Positions 50,476 to 59,409 of a stretch of 64,000 bases of DNA are shown piece after piece; within the stretch, counting starts at the first letter, position 1; every line of letters begins with the position of its first letter. Source of the DNA: Treponema sp. (GTDB lineage: Bacteria; Spirochaetota; Spirochaetia; Treponematales; Treponemataceae); assembly GCA_024402635.1 (NCBI GenBank), contig JAKSTJ010000004.1, positions 1 to 64,000 on the forward strand, in the 5' to 3' direction. The notes below the pieces were generated by a model. It was not told the DNA's origin and did no database searches. It saw only the letters and a program-made list of their open reading frames with translations. The position numbers were made by a program, and so were the translations under genes.

Positions 50476-53192
50476 TGAATAAAAAAATATTTTTCTTTGT
50501 TTTATCTATAATCTCATGTTTATTTTTTGTAAATTGTAAAAATATAGAAGCAGGAATTTATTCTGATAAAGCAATTGTTCGTTTTTCAGTTGAATCTTCT
50601 TCTGCACGTGCAGTCATTGGAGATTCATCCATTACAACTTCAAGGCCAGATGAATATGCTAAAACAGATTTTAAATACATACTGACTTACTGTAAAAACC
50701 AGGACTGGACAAATGCAGAAGTAATTAATTGTGAAAATTATACAGCTCTTTCCAATCAGGCTATTGAACTTCAACAGGGAACCTGGTCGTTTAAGATTTC
50801 AGCTCTGGTAAATTGGGAAAATGAGTCTGGGGAAGTTACTGATGAAATAATTGCAGAAGCACAGGTTTTAGACAAAGAAATTACTGGAAATGAAAATATC
50901 AGTTTTAATTTAGAATTAAAGTCTGATTCTGAAAAAAATGGTTTTCTCAGACTAAGTATTTATTATAGTGATGAATACTGTAATGACTGTACTTTAAATT
51001 TCTATGATATTTCTGGAATGGAATTGACTGAATTAAGACAGACAACTAGTCCTAATCCAATTTCTTCTCCAGTAACATTAGAAAAATATTTAAAACCTGG
51101 TACATATATTATAAAAATATCTTTTTCATATAACAATAAAATTATCTCAAAAATAGTTTTTGCTAAAATTTTAGCTAATCATAAAACTCAAATTACAAAA
51201 AATTATGGAACAGTTTTCTCAAATCACAATGTTTATAAAATAAACTATCTGGATTTAAATAGTGATTCTTATTCTGGTTCACAAATTGCTGATTCCGAAA
51301 AATATATTGCCGAAAATGAAAAGCTAACTTTACCTTCTCCAACAAAAACTTCTATTGGAACAAATACTTTTGTTTTTGATGGATGGTATGTTTTTGATTC
51401 ACAAATCATGGAATATAAAAATCTTACTAATACATTTTTAGACGGAGCATCAGTTTCCGAAGATTTGACTTTATATGCAAAATGGAATTCAAAATTTGTA
51501 TATCTTGATTGTGACGAAGGAGATGATGCAAATGATGGATTTTCTCCGGTTACAGCAGTAAAAACTGTAAGTGCTGCAAAGAAAAGGTTGAATAACAGCA
51601 GGTCGGAAGCAATTTATGTTATGAGTAGTATTTCTTCAACTGAGGATATCAATGAATTAAGTAATATTACTTCATTGGAATACAATAATACATGTATAAA
51701 ACGTTACGAGAATTATACCACTGGCTCCCTTATTTATGTAGACAGTGATTGTTCTATAGAAAATCTTGTAATTGACGGAAATAGTGTAGCTTCTACATCA
51801 TGCGCAATTTATCATAATTCTGGTTCCTTAAACTTAAATTCTGTAGAGATTCAAAATAACAGCGCTCTTTCATGTGGCGGTATTATTACTCGTTCAAACC
51901 TTTCTTTAAATGATGTTGTATTTACTTCAAATGAGAATTATGACATACAGCTTTATCCAAATAATAATCCTATAAGTTTTGAAACTAACGATTATTCAAA
52001 GAAAATTAAACTGGATATTGCTACATATCCAGATGATGTTTCTGATGTTGCAGTTTTGAATTTCCGTTCAACTGATAATAATGATTATCGAAAAAATGTT
52101 ATTTCTGTATTTGAATTGAATCCAGCTCCAGATTCAACAGTTTATGAAATCGGATTAGATGGTCATCTCATAAATCCAAATATTTCAGGTGGTGGTTCAA
52201 TAATTCTTCCAGAAAATAAAAACATTATATTTAAAGCTTCCGAATCAGAATTTACAGTTCCTGAAGAATCTAAACTTGTTACAATTACTGCCTATGAAGA
52301 TTCTCTGTCAAATAATATTACAGATGATATTTCCAGCTGGAGTATTAAAGTTTATTCTGGTGGAAAAGATATATCATCAGAATTTACGATTACAGATAAT
52401 AAAGTTACATTCCCGGCACATATTGCTCCTGGTACTTATCAGCTGGTTATTAATGTGGAATATGACGTTTTAAATTATGTTTCTTCTATATATGTATTTG
52501 TAGATTTAGATTCTTCTAGTGGAAATGAGACATCTGAAGAAAATGAATTTAATTTTTCAGAACTGAATTATTTAAGCAGTGATGAATCTGAATTTATTGC
52601 ACTTTTAACAGATATTAAGAATAAAGGATACGATAGTATTACATTAAAAATTACTGGTGAAGAAAGTTTTTATGATGATAATCAAACTTTAGCAGGTATG
52701 ATGCGTTGTATTGGTAGTCAAGGAATAAAAACAACCAGACTTAATTTAGCATTTGCAGATTCTTCAAAATGTACAGTTTTAATGAACTCCTTAGCTGGTT
52801 CAGATGGTTCTTCTTCTAAATTGATTCTTGATTTTAAAAACTCAAATATTACAGACTTCGGTGAAACCATTAATTTTAAGTATAGAAATAATATTTCTGA
52901 CGTAATTCTTCCTGATAATCTGGAAAAAATACCTCAGCAATTTCTGGCAGGAGCAAGAGGAATGGATTCTATTACAATTCCTGCTTCTGTAAAAGAAATT
53001 GGAATTATGGCTTTCCAGAATTCGGAATTCAAGGAAATTATTTTTGAGGATTCTCTTTCTGTCTGGTCAGTTTATTTTGATATGCTAGATTTACCAAGTA
53101 ATGATAATGTCACTGTTAGTGATAAAGAATTGAATGTGGAAAACTTTTCAATTACATATGCTAATTGTAAATGGGTAAAAAATAATGACTAA
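50475..53192 (+). CDS. Large lipoprotein with InlB-like, beta-helix and LRR-like regions
   Basis: 905 residues with a relaxed lipobox FFVNC (Cys21). About residues 250-340 hold an InlB-like repeat (FVFDGWYVFDS .. LTLYAKWNSK). A beta-helix-type segment then opens with VYLDCDEGDDANDGFSP (about 343-359) and continues to about 500 with SLNLNSVEIQNNSA turns. Near the C-terminus (about 825-880) a BspA-like leucine-rich pattern appears: LEKIPQQFL, SITIPASVKEIGIMAFQNS, FKEIIFEDS. All suggest extracellular binding rather than catalysis. The stop overlaps the next start by eight bases. The function is unknown. Confidence 0.82.
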   Translation: MNKKIFFFVLSIISCLFFVNCKNIEAGIYSDKAIVRFSVESSSARAVIGDSSITTSRPDEYAKTDFKYILTYCKNQDWTNAEVINCENYTALSNQAIELQQGTWSFKISALVNWENESGEVTDEIIAEAQVLDKEITGNENISFNLELKSDSEKNGFLRLSIYYSDEYCNDCTLNFYDISGMELTELRQTTSPNPISSPVTLEKYLKPGTYIIKISFSYNNKIISKIVFAKILANHKTQITKNYGTVFSNHNVYKINYLDLNSDSYSGSQIADSEKYIAENEKLTLPSPTKTSIGTNTFVFDGWYVFDSQIMEYKNLTNTFLDGASVSEDLTLYAKWNSKFVYLDCDEGDDANDGFSPVTAVKTVSAAKKRLNNSRSEAIYVMSSISSTEDINELSNITSLEYNNTCIKRYENYTTGSLIYVDSDCSIENLVIDGNSVASTSCAIYHNSGSLNLNSVEIQNNSALSCGGIITRSNLSLNDVVFTSNENYDIQLYPNNNPISFETNDYSKKIKLDIATYPDDVSDVAVLNFRSTDNNDYRKNVISVFELNPAPDSTVYEIGLDGHLINPNISGGGSIILPENKNIIFKASESEFTVPEESKLVTITAYEDSLSNNITDDISSWSIKVYSGGKDISSEFTITDNKVTFPAHIAPGTYQLVINVEYDVLNYVSSIYVFVDLDSSSGNETSEENEFNFSELNYLSSDESEFIALLTDIKNKGYDSITLKITGEESFYDDNQTLAGMMRCIGSQGIKTTRLNLAFADSSKCTVLMNSLAGSDGSSSKLILDFKNSNITDFGETINFKYRNNISDVILPDNLEKIPQQFLAGARGMDSITIPASVKEIGIMAFQNSEFKEIIFEDSLSVWSVYFDMLDLPSNDNVTVSDKELNVENFSITYANCKWVKNND

Positions 53193-56100
53193 AAAGACTG
53201 TTTTTTTAATTTTATTAATATCTTCCTTATTTATTTCCTGTTCCAGCATTTTTTCACCAAAGAAAAAAATATCTTTAGCAGATGAAATTGTAATAAGCGG
53301 AAAACTATCTTCTATTTATACTGATTCTTCTCAAAAACAAAACAACCGTTCTGCCTATCCTGAGACAACAGGAATAGATCTTTTCTATAAATTACAGGCT
53401 GTAGATTCAGATAATGAAGAGGATGTTGTTAATGCTGTAATTTCTGATAACAATTTCACAATTGCCCTTAAGAATGGAAAGATCTGGAATTTAACTGCAA
53501 TCTGTTATTATCACGATGATGTTTATGATACAGATGTTGAAGTTCTTAAAACTACAAAAGAACTGGATTTAACAGAGTCTCCTGCTTCAATTAATAATTT
53601 AGAATTGCCTTTAGATGAAATCGTTTCTGGGCCTTCTTGCATTGGACAGATAAAGCTTCCTGTTTCAGTTGAGTCAAATCTTATAAAAAAATGTGTTATT
53701 AAATATAAAGAAAGTAATGTTTCTGATTATGATCCTTACGATGTTACAACACTGGATTTTAGTGCTGATAAAAATCAAAGTTTTATAATGCAGAATACTT
53801 GTGGTCTTCATGATTTAGAGCTTCGTTTTTATATGAACGATTCGGCAGGAAATGAAGTTCTTTGTTTTTCTATTAATGAATCAGTTTGTGTTTTAAATGG
53901 ACTTGTAACTGAAAAATGGAATTCTTCTCAAAGTGAATACATCAAAAATAATGCAATTTATATTACTGATTTATTAGTCCAGCAATTTAAATCAAAATAT
54001 TTTTATGTTTCTGATACTGGTGATGATACAAATGGTGGAACTTTTCAAACTCCTTTTAAAACCTTACAAAAAGCCGCAAATGTAATTGAAGCAGTTAATG
54101 ATGGGACTTCAGTTTACAATATTTTTATTATATCAGATATATCAGCTTCAAATTTAGATTTTGAATTTGCCGCAAATAATCAAAGCTTAGCTGATTTTAA
54201 TCCAGTTGATAAGGATTTGAAAATAAATATAAGTTCATATCCTGCTTCTGCAACTTATAATATTGAATTAAATGGTAGAGGCCGTGCTTTTAGTTTTAAC
54301 AATCGTGTTTTTTCAACTATAAGCAGATTAAATTTTAATAATGGTGACAGTGATGCCGGTGTTATATATTCAAAAGCAAAATCACTTTCAATAAAAAATT
54401 GTATATTCTCTGATAGTTATTCAATTAATTGTGGCGGGGCTATTGATGCTTCGGAAGATTGTAAAGTTGTTTGTGAATCTGTAACATTTTCGAAAAATGA
54501 CTCTGCAAATTATGGAGCTGATATATCCTTAAGAGATAAAGCTTCTCTTGAATTAAAAAAATGTATTTTTATTCCTTCAGATAGAGTTAATTATGGTCAG
54601 ATAATTAGTGGAATTCCTAGAGGAAATATAAATCAGCAGGGAACTGACGGTCAAATTATTTTTGATTCAGAAAATACATTTAAAGGTTCAATATATACTG
54701 AAAATCCTATTATTTTAAAAAATAATTTAGGAACAGATTTTCTTTCTGTGGTTTATTTGCCCTCTACTTCAGATAAGAGTGTTTATTTTGGAAATAATGT
54801 TCAGTTATTAAAGAATTCAGGTGCAACAGATTATGTAAGTACAGAGTTTTCAAAGTTTTTATTTAATCAAACAGGCTATGTAATAGATTCAACAGGTCTT
54901 ATTAAACAGAAAGGTTATATTTTTACATCTTCCTTAGCAGATTTAAGTGGAGCACCTGCAGAAAATGCTGTATATTCAATTTCTACTCCAGAAGAAATGA
55001 AAAAACTTTCTGAAATTACTAACTCATATTCCTGTGAGAATTCTACATTTGTTCTTACTGAAAATATTGATTTATTTGATATTTCTCCATTTTCTCCAAT
55101 TGGTAAAGTTAAACAATTCAAAGGAATATTTGATGGTAATAATAAATTAATTACAAATCTAAATGTTGTTGAAACAACTGAATATGCAGGTCTTTTTGCA
55201 AGAACTTCCGATGCAATTATTAAAAATGTAAAATTAAACGGTTCTGTTACCGGTACAGCATCAACAGGTGGTCTGGTAGGAAACTTAAATTATTATAAAA
55301 ATGATGATGTATATTGTATTGAAAATTGTATAGTAAATGTAACTGTAACCTCTACATCTGGAACATCTGTAGGTGGAATAATTGGAAAATGTTCAAATAA
55401 TAAATATGTAAAAATTATAAATTGTATAAATCTTGGTTCTGTTTCTTGTACTTCCGGCAATGTTGGAGGTATAGAAGGAACTGGCAATGGTAAGATTATA
55501 AATAGTGCAAATCTTGGAGATGTTTTATCCGGAACCTCTGCAATAGGAGGAATTTTTGGAGGTGGAGCAATAGAATCAGATAACTGCTATTCTTCAGCTC
55601 ATTTCAATACAGGAGTTACTATAACAGGTGGCTTTGGAGGAACAACTGGTAGTGAAAGTATTTTTAGTAATGATTATTTCTTTGAACAAGAAATAGCTTA
55701 TCCTTTATGTAATTCACAGAATAGTTCTGCAATAAATAAATTGCAGACTGCAGAGTCTTCTTCTCTTGGTAGTAAATTAAATTCCAGTCTGCAGCAAGGT
55801 TATAAGGAATGGTTATATTCATATTCTAAAGAAGGTGTTGATTATCCTGTCTGTTTAGAAATTCCACCAGAATTGCTGATTATTAAACCAGTAGTATCAG
55901 CCCCTGAAGATTCGGTTTTATATCTTATTCAAAAAGGACTGTCTCCAGAAGTTGGTACAACTTATTCAATAAGTTCAAAAGAAGAATTAATCCAGATTGC
56001 ATCCTGGGTAAATGATGGAAATGATTTGGCAAATGTTACATTCAGCCAGACTGAGACAATTACTCTTGTAGATGAATTTATCCCAATTGGAAATTCTGCA

Positions 56101-57978
56101 ACAAGATCTTTTAAAGGTTCTTATCATGGAAATAATAAATCTATTACTGGATTAAATGTAAATTTGGGAAGCAATACCAATGGAGGTTTATTCGGCTATA
56201 CAGACGGAGCCTATATTGAAAATCTTTATGTAGAAGGTTCTGTAGAAGCAGGTGGGTGGACTGGTGGAATTGTTGGTTATGCTGATGGTTATACCTTAAT
56301 TACAGAATGTGTTTCAAATGTTAATATTACAGGAAACGGTACTGGTATTGGTGGAATTGTTGGTTATTCAAATGATAGTTATGTTCAAAAATCTGTAAAT
56401 ATTGGTTCTGTAAATTGCAATAACACTACTTCATCTCAAATAGGAGGAATTATTGGTGCAGGAAATGATTCAACTATAGTTGAATATTGCGTTAATTTTG
56501 GAAACATTCATGGAAATGCTAATATAGGTGGTATTATTGGTTTTGCAACTGATGCAAATTTTACAATTAGTGATTCCTACAATGCTGGTAAAATTACGGC
56601 TAATAATTCTCAAAAATGTGGCTCAATTTATGGAAAAAAAGATTTTGATAATAATGCCATTCAAAATTGCTATAGTATAAAACAAAGCTGCAGTCAGGAA
56701 ATATCAGAAAATACATCAGGTTCCTTTGCTGATGAAATTGTAAAAGTCGTAACATTAAATGAACTGCAAACTGAATTAACAGATTCTAACTGGCTGGATA
56801 ATTTTCATTCTTATCCAGTACCTGTAAGTTTTATTCCTTTATCAATTGATTTACCATTTACTCCATCTGTTCAGAATGGAAATCATATGGTTCTTGATGA
56901 AAGTTATAAATCTGTAAGTTCATTTAATTCTTCTATTCCTGTTAGTGGTGATAAAGTAAAAATATCTTCTGATGCAGATTTTTCAACATTATTAAAATGG
57001 TCCTATGATTCAAATACAAAACAAACTAATAGTCTTGAAGGTGTGAAAATCGTTCTGAATGGATCTATAGATATGAAGAATGTTACTTATTATGTAGGTC
57101 CTGGTGTTAATAACAATGCCACAACTTATGATTCTTCTGCATTTAAAGGGGAATTTGATGGGAATGGATATATTATCGAGAATGTTGTTTTAGGTACTGC
57201 TGGTAGTGGCTGGCATGGTTGTGGCATTATTGGTGTAGCAGGAGAAGGTGCAGTTATAAAAAACATACATTTAAAAAATGTTAAATTATATGAACCTATT
57301 ACAAAATGTGGTGGAATTGTCGGTTATGTTAAAGGACAAAATGTTCTTATAGAAAATTGTATCGTAGAAGATATTGATTTTGATTTAAATGCAAAAGCCA
57401 GAGGTGGTGGAATTGTAGGCTTTGTTGAACAAGGAGCTTCTGTTACTGTAAGAAACTGTATTACAACAGGCTCTATAAAAGGTCAAAGTGGCCTTGGAGG
57501 AATTGTTGGTGGAGATCAAAATACCAGTGGAACAATTGTTATAGAAAATTCTGCCAGTTATTGTTCAATAGAAAATACAAACGGTATTACTGGTGGAATT
57601 GTTGCAAAAACATCTGACAGTTCTTCAAAAATTTATAATTGTTTCTTTGGAGGTAAAATTACAAGAACTTCAGGCAGTGGTCAGCTTGGACCAATTGCAA
57701 ATGTTTTATATGGAAGTTCTTCTGAGGTTAATAATTATAAAAATTTATTTTATGAAGAAAATTGGATGGATGCTCAAAACGCTAATACAACTTTCACGCA
57801 GACAGTTCCTACAGGAGTTTCAATTCTTCCTTATAAAATAACAGAAGGAAAGTATATAATTAATTCAATAGGTAATGATGTTATGGAAGTTTTAAATTCC
57901 TGGGTAGATGAAAAAAATCTTACTGGCGGAAACTATAAATCATGGATCTATAAGGAAGGTAAACTTCTTTTTGAATAA
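53185..57978 (+). CDS. Giant GLUG-repeat lipoprotein, candidate adhesin
   Basis: 1597 residues with lipobox LFISC (Cys19). A beta-helix-type region begins near residue 272 (YVSDTGDDTNGGTFQTPFKTL). Three blocks of GLUG-type repeats follow, at about 649-820, 980-1140 and 1320-1512, each introduced by a F/Y-x-G-N-N/G-K/Y turn (FDGNNKLITNLNV, YHGNNKSITGLNV, FDGNGYIIENVV) and carrying GGLVGN / GGIVGY / GGIIGK units separated by I-x-N-C/S turns. GLUG repeats occur in bacterial and streptococcal surface adhesins and proteases. No catalytic residues were recognised. It is the last gene of the six-gene operon. Confidence 0.85.
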   Translation: MTKKTVFLILLISSLFISCSSIFSPKKKISLADEIVISGKLSSIYTDSSQKQNNRSAYPETTGIDLFYKLQAVDSDNEEDVVNAVISDNNFTIALKNGKIWNLTAICYYHDDVYDTDVEVLKTTKELDLTESPASINNLELPLDEIVSGPSCIGQIKLPVSVESNLIKKCVIKYKESNVSDYDPYDVTTLDFSADKNQSFIMQNTCGLHDLELRFYMNDSAGNEVLCFSINESVCVLNGLVTEKWNSSQSEYIKNNAIYITDLLVQQFKSKYFYVSDTGDDTNGGTFQTPFKTLQKAANVIEAVNDGTSVYNIFIISDISASNLDFEFAANNQSLADFNPVDKDLKINISSYPASATYNIELNGRGRAFSFNNRVFSTISRLNFNNGDSDAGVIYSKAKSLSIKNCIFSDSYSINCGGAIDASEDCKVVCESVTFSKNDSANYGADISLRDKASLELKKCIFIPSDRVNYGQIISGIPRGNINQQGTDGQIIFDSENTFKGSIYTENPIILKNNLGTDFLSVVYLPSTSDKSVYFGNNVQLLKNSGATDYVSTEFSKFLFNQTGYVIDSTGLIKQKGYIFTSSLADLSGAPAENAVYSISTPEEMKKLSEITNSYSCENSTFVLTENIDLFDISPFSPIGKVKQFKGIFDGNNKLITNLNVVETTEYAGLFARTSDAIIKNVKLNGSVTGTASTGGLVGNLNYYKNDDVYCIENCIVNVTVTSTSGTSVGGIIGKCSNNKYVKIINCINLGSVSCTSGNVGGIEGTGNGKIINSANLGDVLSGTSAIGGIFGGGAIESDNCYSSAHFNTGVTITGGFGGTTGSESIFSNDYFFEQEIAYPLCNSQNSSAINKLQTAESSSLGSKLNSSLQQGYKEWLYSYSKEGVDYPVCLEIPPELLIIKPVVSAPEDSVLYLIQKGLSPEVGTTYSISSKEELIQIASWVNDGNDLANVTFSQTETITLVDEFIPIGNSATRSFKGSYHGNNKSITGLNVNLGSNTNGGLFGYTDGAYIENLYVEGSVEAGGWTGGIVGYADGYTLITECVSNVNITGNGTGIGGIVGYSNDSYVQKSVNIGSVNCNNTTSSQIGGIIGAGNDSTIVEYCVNFGNIHGNANIGGIIGFATDANFTISDSYNAGKITANNSQKCGSIYGKKDFDNNAIQNCYSIKQSCSQEISENTSGSFADEIVKVVTLNELQTELTDSNWLDNFHSYPVPVSFIPLSIDLPFTPSVQNGNHMVLDESYKSVSSFNSSIPVSGDKVKISSDADFSTLLKWSYDSNTKQTNSLEGVKIVLNGSIDMKNVTYYVGPGVNNNATTYDSSAFKGEFDGNGYIIENVVLGTAGSGWHGCGIIGVAGEGAVIKNIHLKNVKLYEPITKCGGIVGYVKGQNVLIENCIVEDIDFDLNAKARGGGIVGFVEQGASVTVRNCITTGSIKGQSGLGGIVGGDQNTSGTIVIENSASYCSIENTNGITGGIVAKTSDSSSKIYNCFFGGKITRTSGSGQLGPIANVLYGSSSEVNNYKNLFYEENWMDAQNANTTFTQTVPTGVSILPYKITEGKYIINSIGNDVMEVLNSWVDEKNLTGGNYKSWIYKEGKLLFE

Positions 57979-58053
57979 AGATACCTTGCTTTTGAAATAG
58001 TTTTATATTATTCTGATATATAGAATAATTTATATTTAAATTTGGAGAAAATT

Positions 58054-58278
58054 ATGATTTCTATTATTCTTGGATTAGTGTTTATCGCATTTACAGTTGT
58101 TGCTTGTCTTCCAATGTGTCTTGGCTGGGGCTGGGATGTTGTACAGTTCTTAAAAGGATCGTTGCCTGTTTTAGCTGCTTTTATTGGTTTAATTTGTATT
58201 TTTATTGGAATTGCAGATTTGAAAGATAAAAAGGAAGCTAAAAAAGAAGAAGCTTCAAGTGCTGCAGAAAACAAATAA
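58054..58278 (+). CDS. Small two-pass membrane protein, unknown function
   Basis: 74 residues from the ATG at 58054, which has GGAGA seven bases upstream; the in-frame TTG at 58042 overlaps that ribosome site and is rejected. Two hydrophobic segments (about 2-21 and 33-55) are joined by a Gly/Trp loop (CLGWGWDVVQF). The tail is Lys/Glu/Ala-rich. It stands alone between the lipoprotein operon and the rplM promoter. I recognise no family. The clean ribosome site and membrane topology support a real gene. Confidence 0.72.
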   Translation: MISIILGLVFIAFTVVACLPMCLGWGWDVVQFLKGSLPVLAAFIGLICIFIGIADLKDKKEAKKEEASSAAENK

Positions 58279-58314
58279 TATAGAAGAAATTCCTTTTCAG
58301 GGGTAGGTAAGTAA

Positions 58315-58344
58315 TTGACACAACTTGCTAAAAAAGTGTATTAT
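58315..58344 (+). promoter_or_regulatory. Strong vegetative promoter for rplM-rpsI
   Basis: A perfect TTGACA at 58315-58320, an 18-base spacer and TATTAT at 58339-58344. Transcription should start near 58351, leaving a leader of about 112 bases before rplM. This is one of the clearest promoters in the window. Confidence 0.85.
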
Positions 58345-58360
58345 TTATTACCCCGTATGA

Positions 58361-58425
58361 GAATTTTGACGACTGCTCATCTGAAAAATTCTTTAGCGAC
58401 TTTTGAATCAGATGCAAAGGTTCAA
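58361..58425 (+). promoter_or_regulatory. Structured rplM leader (two hairpins, possible autoregulation)
   Basis: GAATTTT (58361-58367) pairs with AAAATTC (58385-58391), and TTGAATC (58403-58409) pairs with GGTTCAA (58419-58425) with one G-U pair. Both lie in the untranslated leader of rplM-rpsI, an operon known to be autoregulated by L13 in E. coli. No T-run follows either stem, so they are not terminators. Regulation here is inferred. Confidence 0.4.
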
Positions 58426-58463
58426 CAGACGCAGATAAACTTTTTAATTTTTAAGGTATTATC

Positions 58464-58892
58464 ATGGATACAATTTTCGTAAAAGAATACGAACAGACAC
58501 GTAAATGGTACGTAATCGATGCAGAAGGCAAAGCACTTGGTCGTGTTGCTGCTAAAGCTGCTGCTGTTGTTCGTGGAAAAAACAAAGCTACATTTACAAA
58601 AAACCAGAACATGGGTGACTATGTTGTAATTATCAATGCTGATAAAGTTGCACTTACTGGTGGTAAAGAAACAAAGAAAATTTATTATCATCACACAGGA
58701 TATGTTGGTGGTTTAGTTGCTCAGACATATGAAAAATTGGCTGAAAAACATCCAACAGCTCCTCTTCAGAAGGCTGTAGCTGGAATGCTTCCACACGGTC
58801 GTTTAGGACGTGCTTTACTTGATAATGTAAAGATTTATGCTGGTGCTGAACATCCACATGCTGCTCAGAACCCACAGCCACTTGAAGTATAA
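58464..58892 (+). CDS. rplM: Large ribosomal subunit protein uL13
   Basis: 142-residue uL13, an early-assembling 50S protein. RKWYVIDAEGKALGRVAAKAA (key residues WYVIDA..LGR), GDYVVIINADKVALTG, KIYYHHTGYVGG and GMLPHGRLGRALL are all diagnostic. AAGG precedes the ATG. It is followed 15 bases later by rpsI, the universal uL13-uS9 pairing. Confidence 0.98.
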   Translation: MDTIFVKEYEQTRKWYVIDAEGKALGRVAAKAAAVVRGKNKATFTKNQNMGDYVVIINADKVALTGGKETKKIYYHHTGYVGGLVAQTYEKLAEKHPTAPLQKAVAGMLPHGRLGRALLDNVKIYAGAEHPHAAQNPQPLEV

Positions 58893-58907
58893 GTTAGGAG
58901 TTAAGTG

Positions 58908-59300
58908 ATGGTTAAAAATATTGCTATTGGAACAGGTAGAAGAAAGACTGCTGTTGCTCGCGTATTCGTACGTGATGGTTCAGGAAAAATCGTTGTAAAC
59001 GGTAAAGATGTAAAAGATTACTTCAATTCTGAAGAACAGGTAAAAGTTGTAAACCAGCCTTTACTCGTAACTTCAATGGGAAGTAAATATGATATTCTTA
59101 TCAACGTTGTAGGCGGTGGTATGAATGGACAGGCTGCAGCTTGTTTACATGGTATTTCTCGTGCATTAGTTCAGATTGATCCAGATGCTCGTACAGCTCT
59201 TAAAGCTAACGGATACCTTACACGTGATTCACGTATGGTTGAACGTAAGAAGTACGGACAGAAAGGTGCTCGTAGAAGATTCCAGTTCTCTAAACGTTAG
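58908..59300 (+). CDS. rpsI: Small ribosomal subunit protein uS9
   Basis: 130-residue uS9, whose C-terminal tail contacts P-site t[16 protein letters not shown] near the N-terminus, [19 protein letters not shown] and the basic end [17 protein letters not shown] are hallmarks. I choose ATG 58908, seven bases after TAGGAG, over the in-frame GTG at 58905, which is only four away. Second gene of the rplM operon, closed by a strong terminator. Confidence 0.97.
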   Translation: MVKNIAIGTGRRKTAVARVFVRDGSGKIVVNGKDVKDYFNSEEQVKVVNQPLLVTSMGSKYDILINVVGGGMNGQAAACLHGISRALVQIDPDARTALKANGYLTRDSRMVERKKYGQKGARRRFQFSKR

Positions 59301-59323
59301 TCTTCAGAATATCTTTTATTACA

Positions 59324-59354
59324 AACGCGGTTGTTTTCAATCGCGTTTTTTTTT
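59324..59354 (+). terminator. Intrinsic terminator after rpsI
   Basis: AACGCGGTTG (59324-59333) pairs with CAATCGCGTT (59338-59347) with one G-U pair around a four-T loop, followed by a long T-run. It ends the rplM-rpsI transcript. Confidence 0.93.
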
Positions 59355-59409
59355 ATGCCTTTTGAAATATTTCTTTGCTATTTTGTAAAATGTTTAATAT
59401 ATTAAAAAT

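Noticed and set aside
57979-58053. Weak TTATTC/GAATAA hairpin after the GLUG gene as the operon terminator
   Set aside because: Only six A/T-rich pairs with no T-run; not enough to call.
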